Origin: Tenacibaculum sp. L6
GTDB taxonomy: Bacteria; Bacteroidota; Bacteroidia; Flavobacteriales; Flavobacteriaceae
Direction: 5' to 3'
DNA: 64,000 nucleotides
NCBI RefSeq assembly: GCF_028823685.1
Contig: NZ_JAPEHZ010000004.1
Location: 1-64,000 of the forward strand
Of this stretch, positions 58,673-64,000 are shown one piece after another (positions within the stretch are counted from its first letter, which is position 1; every line of letters begins with the position of its first letter). The position numbers and the translations under genes were made by a program. The notes beneath the pieces were generated by a model, which saw only the letters and a program-made list of their open reading frames with translations, was not told the DNA's origin and did not search any database.

Positions 58673-60025
58673 ATGCGTACTAAAACAACAAAACAAAACA
58701 AAATCAACGTAGTTACTTTAGGTTGCTCAAAAAACGTTTACGATAGTGAAGTGTTAATGGGGCAGTTAAAGGCCAATGGTAAAGAGGTGGTTCATGAAGA
58801 TGAAAATGACGAAGGAAATATTGTAGTAATCAATACCTGTGGTTTTATTGGTAAAGCCAAAGAAGAAAGTGTGGAGACTATTTTACACTACGCACAAAAG
58901 AAGGAAGAAGGTAAAGTTGATAAAGTATTTGTTACGGGTTGTTTAAGTGAGCGTTACAAACCAGATTTGGAAGCTGAAATTACCAATGTAGATCAGTATT
59001 TTGGTACGCACGATTTACCAAATTTGTTAAAAGTTTTAGAAGCAGATTATAAGCATGAGTTAATAGGAGAACGTTTAACAACTACTCCAGACCATTATGC
59101 GTATTTAAAAATTGCGGAAGGTTGCGATCGACCATGTTCGTTTTGTGCCATTCCGTTAATGCGTGGTAAACATGTTTCTACTCCAATAGAAGATTTGGTT
59201 ACTGAAGCTACCAAGTTAGCGGAAAAAGGTATCAAAGAAATCATGCTAATCGCGCAAGATTTAACTTATTACGGGTTAGATATCTATAAAAAACGTGCCT
59301 TAGCAGATTTATTAAAGGAATTGGTAAAAGTAGACGGAATTGAGTGGATTCGTTTACACTATGCTTTCCCAACAGGTTTCCCAATGGATGTGTTAGAAGT
59401 AATGAAGAACGAACCAAAGGTTTGTAATTATTTAGATATTCCGTTACAGCATATCAATACCGAGATTTTAAAATCGATGAAGCGTGGTACGACACACGAA
59501 AAAACAACAGCATTGATTCATAAATTCCGGGAGGCGGTTCCTGATATGGCCATTCGTACAACGTTAATTGTTGGATATCCAGGAGAAACTGAAGAGCAAT
59601 TCCAAGAATTGAAAGATTGGGTAGAGGAGATGCGTTTCGAGCGTTTAGGGGCTTTTGAGTACTCACACGAAGAAAATACCGGAGCGTATGTTTTAGAAGA
59701 CGATGTGCCTGCTGATGTAAAGTTCAGACGTGTGAACGAAATTATGGAAGTGCAATCGCAAATTTCTTGGGAATTGAATCAAGAGAAAATAGGAAAAACA
59801 TTCAAATGTTTATTCGATAGAAAAGATGGAGAGTACTATTACGGACGTACCGAATTTGACTCACCAGATGTAGATAATGACGTAATTGTTGATGCTCGTG
59901 AGTATTATATAAAGCTTGGAGAATTTATTGATATCGAGATTTTTGATGCAGGAGACTTTGATTTACATGGAAAGCCTGTGGTAAAACAAGAAAGACCAGT
60001 TCCTTTAAATCAGAAGAGAAAATAG
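58673..60025 (+). CDS. rimO: Ribosomal protein S12 methylthiotransferase RimO
   Basis: RimO methylthiolates an Asp of ribosomal protein S12. The 450-residue protein has the MTTase Cys residues C18, C56 and C90, the radical SAM motif at C151, C155 and C158 (GCDRPCSFCAIPLMRGKH, with the RPCSFC spacing of RimO), LQHINTEILKSMKRGTT, and a C-terminal TRAM domain. The GKHVS variant distinguishes it from MtaB at 1873. It is monocistronic or grouped with the Dph6-like gene. Confidence 0.95.
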   Translation: MRTKTTKQNKINVVTLGCSKNVYDSEVLMGQLKANGKEVVHEDENDEGNIVVINTCGFIGKAKEESVETILHYAQKKEEGKVDKVFVTGCLSERYKPDLEAEITNVDQYFGTHDLPNLLKVLEADYKHELIGERLTTTPDHYAYLKIAEGCDRPCSFCAIPLMRGKHVSTPIEDLVTEATKLAEKGIKEIMLIAQDLTYYGLDIYKKRALADLLKELVKVDGIEWIRLHYAFPTGFPMDVLEVMKNEPKVCNYLDIPLQHINTEILKSMKRGTTHEKTTALIHKFREAVPDMAIRTTLIVGYPGETEEQFQELKDWVEEMRFERLGAFEYSHEENTGAYVLEDDVPADVKFRRVNEIMEVQSQISWELNQEKIGKTFKCLFDRKDGEYYYGRTEFDSPDVDNDVIVDAREYYIKLGEFIDIEIFDAGDFDLHGKPVVKQERPVPLNQKRK

Positions 60026-60099
60026 TTTGGGGTGTAGGCTTCAGGCGGTATGCTATAAGCTTTTGGTTTTTTTGAGTTTGAATAATGATAAAAATTTAA

Positions 60100-60131
60100 C
60101 ATTCCAATAATCTAAGTATCTAATCATCTAA
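60100..60131. repeat. Short ATCTAA array
   Basis: Three 8-base units, TAATCTAA, GTATCTAA and TCATCTAA (60108-60131), follow a weaker unit CATTCCAA (60100-60107). It matches the 8-bp period of the array at 21568-21615. It ends seven bases before the next ATG at 60138. Confidence 0.55.
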
Positions 60132-60137
60132 GGTATA

Positions 60138-60896
60138 ATGAAAAAAGCCTATTTTAACTGGAGTTCAGGAAAAGACTCATCATTAGCATTGTATAAAATT
60201 GTACAACAAAAAGAATACGATGTACAAAAGTTGATTACGAATGTAAATCAAGACTATCAACGTGTTTCAATGCATGGCTTACATGAAGATTTGTTAGATG
60301 CACAGGCTGAAAGTATTGGAATTCCATTAGAAAAAATATATTTTCCTGCTGAAGTTACCATGGATTTGTACAATCAAAAGATGAAGGAGAAAACTGCTGA
60401 GTTAAAAGAAGCTGGACTTGTAAATGGTATTTTTGGTGATATTTTTTTAGAAGATTTAAGAGCTTATCGTGATTCGAAGCTACAAGAGGTTGGAATTACA
60501 GGAGTGTATCCACTTTGGAGACAAGATACTAAAGAGTTACTTAGAGAGTTTTTAGCTTTAGGTTTTAAAACGATTACTGTTTGTGTCAATGCTAAATTAT
60601 TAGGTGAAGAGTTTGTAGGAAGAGTTATTGATGAAGATTTTATCAATGAACTTCCTGATGGAGTTGATGTTTGCGGAGAGAATGGAGAGTTTCATACCTT
60701 TTGTTATGATGGTCCTATTTTTAAGAAACCAGTAGAATTTGAAATAGGAGTAAAGATGTTGAAGTCGTACACTTTACATACAAATGATGATGATAACTGT
60801 TATCAAGATTCAAAGAAAACTAAGAAGTCAGAAGAAACTACTAATAAAAACTATGATAGAAGTTTTTGGTATTGTGATTTACAGTTAAAAAAATAA
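60138..60896 (+). CDS. Diphthine-ammonia ligase-like ATP-binding protein (Dph6/DUF71)
   Basis: The 252-residue protein has the PP-loop-type start NWSSGKDSSLALYKIVQ (SGGKDS pattern), then VSMHGLHEDLLDAQAESIGI and GITGVYPLWRQDTKELLREF, and CVNAKLLGEEFVGRVIDEDF and DVCGENGEFHTFCYDGP. The DUF71/Dph6 family makes amide bonds from ATP and ammonia; in eukaryotes it amidates diphthine, but bacteria lack diphthamide. So the substrate here is unknown. A Lys/Cys-rich C-terminal tail of about 25 residues lies beyond the core. It overlaps the convergent DUF6122 gene by 12 bases. Confidence 0.88.
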   Translation: MKKAYFNWSSGKDSSLALYKIVQQKEYDVQKLITNVNQDYQRVSMHGLHEDLLDAQAESIGIPLEKIYFPAEVTMDLYNQKMKEKTAELKEAGLVNGIFGDIFLEDLRAYRDSKLQEVGITGVYPLWRQDTKELLREFLALGFKTITVCVNAKLLGEEFVGRVIDEDFINELPDGVDVCGENGEFHTFCYDGPIFKKPVEFEIGVKMLKSYTLHTNDDDNCYQDSKKTKKSEETTNKNYDRSFWYCDLQLKK

Positions 60897-61268
60897 ATTA
60901 CTTACTGTTTTTAGTAATTCTTTAGCAGGCGCATTTTCTAAACAAGAATTACACGCATTGTACATAAACAAGCAATCGATAAAATCGGTAAGCATATGAA
61001 GTAGCAATCCTAAACCAATAATATTATAAGGTCTTTTAAAAAAGAGCAATACAACATAGAAACCAATTGCGTAGTAGGAGTGGAGTATATGAAACCCAAA
61101 ACTACATCGATTGGGATCAAATATAGGGCTTGCTAATAAGTGATCTAAATCTACCAGCATAGTTGCTAGTAGTATTACAGCAACTTTTTTCCAATCTTTT
61201 CTAAAAAAGAAGAAAGCGATTAAAACAGGAAATCCGAAATGTAAAAAGTAGTGAATAAATGTCTGCAT
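60885..61268 (-). CDS. DUF6122 membrane protein
   Basis: This is a 127-residue protein with four membrane segments and conserved acidic/His-rich turns DLDHLLASPIFDPNRCSFGF and HSYY, then HMLTDFIDCLFM. This pattern matches DUF6122, whose D..DH and H...D sets resemble metal-dependent membrane hydrolases (YdjM/LexA-regulated type). No function has been proved. It overlaps the end of the Dph6-like gene. Confidence 0.8.
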   Translation of the reverse strand: MQTFIHYFLHFGFPVLIAFFFFRKDWKKVAVILLATMLVDLDHLLASPIFDPNRCSFGFHILHSYYAIGFYVVLLFFKRPYNIIGLGLLLHMLTDFIDCLFMYNACNSCLENAPAKELLKTVSNLFF

Positions 61269-61285
61269 TTACTTAACTTATAAGA

Positions 61286-61846
61286 TTAAACTACTTCTTT
61301 TTCTAAGGCTAAAAAGTGAGTAATCTTTAAATTATTACTATTGTGTAGAGGAATAATATGTAATTCACACTTATAAGTAGATTGGTCTTTTCTGTAATTG
61401 ATAATTACATCCTTAAAAGGTTTACCTTGTGAAAGTTTTGTTTGTATTCTTTTTCTAGTATTTTCTGTAGTTTTTTCGCCCTGTAAAAAACGTGGAGTTT
61501 TGTTTAAAGCAAACTCTTTTTTATACCCTGTCATTTTGGTAAAACCATTACTTACCCAAAGTATTTTTTTTTCAACATTAGTAAGAACTAAAGACTCATA
61601 ATAGTTCTCTTTTATAACTGTTGAAACATTGTCTTTCCAGTTGAAGTTCTCAGAGAAGGTCTTTATGGTGTCAAGATCATTGAATAGTTCTTTTTCAAAA
61701 AACAAGTCTTGAATTCCCCAGCTTAGAAGGTTTACACTTTTTTTAGAAGAAGGTTGAAGATCAGTGTTAATTTCTGAATACTTTTCTTCCTCTAAATTAG
61801 ATGCATAAATGTCTAAAGCCATCATTTTGGTTAGGTCATTTTTCAT
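61286..61846 (-). CDS. LOV-like PAS domain protein without effector
   Basis: The 186-residue protein has a charged N-terminal 75 residues and one PAS domain (about 80-186). It contains KKILWVSNGFTKMTGYKKEF and NKTPRFLQGEKTTENTRKRI, then IINYRKDQSTYKCELHIIPL. In plant and bacterial LOV domains the latter segment is GxNCRFLQG; here the photoreactive Cys is Pro, so flavin adduct formation is ruled out, though FMN binding is possible. There is no kinase, HTH or cyclase domain, so it may act by protein contact. Neighbouring genes give no partner. Confidence 0.85.
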   Translation of the reverse strand: MKNDLTKMMALDIYASNLEEEKYSEINTDLQPSSKKSVNLLSWGIQDLFFEKELFNDLDTIKTFSENFNWKDNVSTVIKENYYESLVLTNVEKKILWVSNGFTKMTGYKKEFALNKTPRFLQGEKTTENTRKRIQTKLSQGKPFKDVIINYRKDQSTYKCELHIIPLHNSNNLKITHFLALEKEVV

Positions 61847-61877
61847 GTCAACTAAATAAATACTTTTTTAGGAAAAA

Positions 61878-62642
61878 TTAAAATTTTTCAAAAACTCCTA
61901 ATCCAAATAAGGCAAAATCATATTTAACAGGGTCTTTAGCGTCAAAATCTCTTAAAGTAAGGTCTAGTTCTTGAATTGCTTTCCAATCATTTTGTTTTCG
62001 AGTAAGAATTTTTAGTTTTCGAGCAATATTTCCTGTATGAACATCTAACGGACAATGTAAATGAGCTGGTGAGTGGGTTTTCCATATGCCTAAATCAACT
62101 CCAGTGGTATTATCGCGAACCATCCAACGTAAAAACATGTTTATTCGTTTTGAAGCTGATCCTTTTAACGGATCAGAAACATGCTTTAAAGTTCTTGGTT
62201 GATGTGGGGTTTCAAAAAAGACTTGTTTGAAATGATGTATAGCGTGTTGGTAATTATCAGCGTTGTTTTTTGGTTGTAAGACAGTTTCTAATCCGCCATG
62301 ATTTTGATAGATGTTTTTTAACGATTGAACAAAAAACTTAAAATCATCGGCATTAAATGTTCTGTGTACAAATCCGTCAAAATTAGCAAGGTCTTCTTCA
62401 GAATGATTCATGATAAAATCGTACGGAGAATTCCCCATTAAATCCATCATTTTATGGGAGTTGTTAATAATCATTTTACGATTTCCCCAAGCAATGGTTG
62501 CTGCTAAAAAACCAGCAATTTCAATATCTTCTTTTACTGAAAATTGATGCGGAATTTGAATAGGGTCGCTATCAATAAAATCCGGATTGTTGTATTGTAT
62601 TACCTTTTCGTCTAAAAATTCTTTGAGTTCCGTTTTGTTCAT
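61878..62642 (-). CDS. TIGR02757-family protein
   Basis: The 254-residue protein matches the TIGR02757 family: SDPIQIPHQFS, EIAGFLAATIAWGNRKMI, NMFLRWMVR with DNTTGVDLGIW, HCPLDVHTGNIARKL and DAKDPVKYDFALFGLGV. The D/H-containing motifs and helical nature recall helix-hairpin-helix DNA glycosylases, with DVHTG.. and D..DPVKYDFALFGLG at the conserved acidic position. A glycosylase-like activity is inference. It is two bases from the CPBP gene's stop. Confidence 0.85.
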   Translation of the reverse strand: MNKTELKEFLDEKVIQYNNPDFIDSDPIQIPHQFSVKEDIEIAGFLAATIAWGNRKMIINNSHKMMDLMGNSPYDFIMNHSEEDLANFDGFVHRTFNADDFKFFVQSLKNIYQNHGGLETVLQPKNNADNYQHAIHHFKQVFFETPHQPRTLKHVSDPLKGSASKRINMFLRWMVRDNTTGVDLGIWKTHSPAHLHCPLDVHTGNIARKLKILTRKQNDWKAIQELDLTLRDFDAKDPVKYDFALFGLGVFEKF

Positions 62643-62643
62643 T

Positions 62644-63195
62644 TTACATTAAATCTCCTGCAAAACTAAGCAAAACGAAGAAAGCATTATAGCAAGCGTG
62701 TAATAAGATACTCCATGCTAAACCAAATCGAACTCTGATAAACCCAAGGTAACCTCCTAAAATAGTTTGAGGAGCCACCAATATGGGAGCTAATAACAAC
62801 ACGTTGGTAGTAATGTTGAAATTGGTTAAATGCACCAATCCGAAAAGTATAGCAAAAACATAAAAAGCTATTTTGAACGATTTTTTACTTTGGAATAAAG
62901 TGATTGGAGCTCTAAAAAATATTTCCTCTAATAAAGGAGCTAAGATTACAGCGATTCCAGCAATAAACCACTTAGAGTGCGTTTTTAGCAACTCTTCCAT
63001 AGCATGATCATCCATGTTTACCCAACCCAATTCTTCAATAAGCACAAAAAGAGGTGATAAAAGTGCACCTGTGACAATACTTATCGTGAGTAGATGTAAG
63101 AATTTTTGAAATCGATACGAAGCATTTTGATTTGCATCTTTTTCTAAAACAGGATTTTTTAAATAGGCAATAAGCTCGTAAAAAGTTTCTTTCAT
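62644..63195 (-). CDS. CPBP-family intramembrane metalloprotease
   Basis: The 183-residue membrane protein has the CPBP/Abi motifs: EExxxR in LLEEIFFRAPITL (about 100-112), FxxxH in FGLVHLTNF, and HxxxN in LLHACYNAFFVL. Members include the Rce1 CAAX protease; bacterial ones are linked to processing of peptides or to self-immunity. It has five or six helices. The substrate is unknown. Confidence 0.9.
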   Translation of the reverse strand: MKETFYELIAYLKNPVLEKDANQNASYRFQKFLHLLTISIVTGALLSPLFVLIEELGWVNMDDHAMEELLKTHSKWFIAGIAVILAPLLEEIFFRAPITLFQSKKSFKIAFYVFAILFGLVHLTNFNITTNVLLLAPILVAPQTILGGYLGFIRVRFGLAWSILLHACYNAFFVLLSFAGDLM

Positions 63196-63243
63196 AGTTT
63201 GGTTGATTTTATAATAGGTGTATAGAAACTTAAAAACGTTACA

Positions 63244-63906
63244 CTATTCAACAATAATTCCGTCTTTCATGGTAAGTGTTCTATCGGCCATTTCTGCCAA
63301 TTCTTTGTTGTGTGTAACTAACACAAAGGTTTGTCCAAACTCATCACGAAGTTTAAAAAATAATTCGTGTAAGTTTTTTGCTGAAGTAGAATCAAGGTTT
63401 CCTGATGGCTCATCAGCAAAAATAACAGAAGGCTCATTTATTAATGCTCTTGCAACAGCTACACGTTGTTGTTCACCACCTGAAAGCTCATTAGGTTTGT
63501 GGTTTTCTCTGTGTGATAATCCTAAAAAAGCTAATAATTCTTTCGCTCTCTTTTCAGTTGAAGCTTTTGCTTTTCCTCCAATAAAAGCTGGGATACAAAC
63601 ATTTTCTAAGGCTGTAAATTCAGGTAGTAACTGATGGAATTGAAAAATAAACCCGATGTGTTTATTTCTGAAAGATGAAACTTCTTTATCGTTTAAGTCT
63701 TTGATTGAAACTCCATTAACAAGTAATTCATAGTTTTTATCTTTTAAAGGTTTATCTAAGGTGCCTAAAATTTGAAGCAAGGTAGTTTTTCCAGCTCCTG
63801 ACGGACCAACAATAGCAACAATTTCTCCTTTTTTTATATGAAGATTTACTCCTTTTAAGATTTCAACATCTCCGTAGTGTCTATGAATATTTTTAGCAAC
63901 AATCAT
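63244..63906 (-). CDS. lolD: ABC transporter ATP-binding protein (LolD-type)
   Basis: The 220-residue ATPase has Walker [10 protein letters not shown] (34-42), a Q-loop ([12 protein letters not shown]), the signature [15 protein letters not shown], Walker [13 protein letters not shown] and the H-loop in LVTHNKELA. The [20 protein letters not shown] start and [13 protein letters not shown] are typical of LolD, which with LolC/E lifts lipoproteins from the inner membrane. LolC/E-type genes are not in the window, and the MacB group shares the motifs, so the assignment is probable rather than certain. Upstream (63907-64000) no gene or promoter was recognised. Confidence 0.88.
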   Translation of the reverse strand: MIVAKNIHRHYGDVEILKGVNLHIKKGEIVAIVGPSGAGKTTLLQILGTLDKPLKDKNYELLVNGVSIKDLNDKEVSSFRNKHIGFIFQFHQLLPEFTALENVCIPAFIGGKAKASTEKRAKELLAFLGLSHRENHKPNELSGGEQQRVAVARALINEPSVIFADEPSGNLDSTSAKNLHELFFKLRDEFGQTFVLVTHNKELAEMADRTLTMKDGIIVE

Positions 63907-64000
63907 GAGGTAATTTTCAAAGTAACGAATGTATAAAAAAGAAATCAGATAGACTTTATATAGACTCTAAGAAATAAGAGCCAAGAAACAAGACAAATAA

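Noticed and set aside
63907-64000. Possible gene start at the right edge
   Set aside because: Only short frames interrupted by stops; no recognisable start, promoter or repeat.

Overview
The window is AT-rich chromosomal DNA from a member of the Flavobacteriaceae (Bacteroidota). The evidence is the gliding-motility lipoprotein gene gldI, the order rpmB-rpmG-DUF4295-ftsY-rimO, tandem rhomboid genes behind mutL, tandem DUF368 genes, many lipoproteins, and promoters of the Bacteroidota type (TTG, about 19 bases, TANNTTTG) rather than sigma-70 boxes. The genus cannot be fixed from the sequence; a marine Tenacibaculum or Polaribacter relative would fit. Gene density is high, strands alternate in short operons, and there is no phage, CRISPR array, transposase or defence island. 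I did not find a convincing undescribed system. The content is mostly housekeeping, with some unusual domain fusions, degenerate enzymes and small dispersed repeats.

Layout. Bases 1-3323 (minus): mtaB, a DUF6438 lipoprotein, an alpha/beta hydrolase and a cut-off lytic transglycosylase. 3335-6019 (plus): GNAT acetyltransferase, DUF4442 protein, oligopeptide-binding lipoprotein. 6016-7466 (minus): AAA+ ATPase and a frameshifted yggS. 7582-11823 (plus): TPR histidine kinase, NarL-type response regulator and three small membrane or lipoprotein genes. 11827-12969 (minus): a geranylgeranyl-reductase-type flavoprotein. 13026-17893 (minus): one operon of a 92-residue membrane protein, mutL, two rhomboids and a frameshifted EEP-family gene. 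17979-19302 (minus): TPR membrane protein and ribH. 19385-20796 (plus): recF and a DciA-like gene. 20807-23157 (minus): a YdeI-CDGSH fusion, ndk and a PhoD-like phosphatase.

23239-27198 (plus): a DHH phosphoesterase, gldI, a second FKBP lipoprotein, a cyclophilin-FKBP fusion and a PAP2 phosphatase, forming a periplasmic folding cluster. 27305-27389 (minus): tRNA-Ser(UGA). 27685-28746 (plus): aroC. 28953-34177 (minus): pdhC and pdhA, a secreted protein, a VanX-like dipeptidase and tsaD. 34284-43415 (plus): tamB, two DUF368 undecaprenyl-phosphate transporter homologues, aroE and a DUF349 protein. 43489-45159 (minus): an M1 peptidase. 45251-49529 (plus): SDR, secreted protein, fsa, menD (frameshifted) and a CvfB-like protein. 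49531-50775 (minus): an esterase-fold protein without its nucleophile. 50870-55718 (plus): menB, a FAH-family enzyme, cinA, rpmB, rpmG, DUF4295 and ftsY. 55711-58587 (minus): a large secreted LRR protein. 58673-60896 (plus): rimO and a Dph6-like ligase. 60885-63906 (minus): DUF6122, a LOV-like PAS protein, TIGR02757, a CPBP protease and lolD.

Three genes (yggS, the EEP-family gene, menD) are each broken by a single-base indel at or beside a homopolymer. Because menD should be needed for menaquinone in such an organism, sequencing or assembly error is more likely than three true mutations. Four classes of small dispersed repeat lie between genes: 8-bp period ATCTAA arrays, a CATTCCCGC/GCGGGAATG hairpin, a CCCTCCC/GGGAGGG palindromic element, and an 85-bp element with GCGTTA/TAACGC ends.
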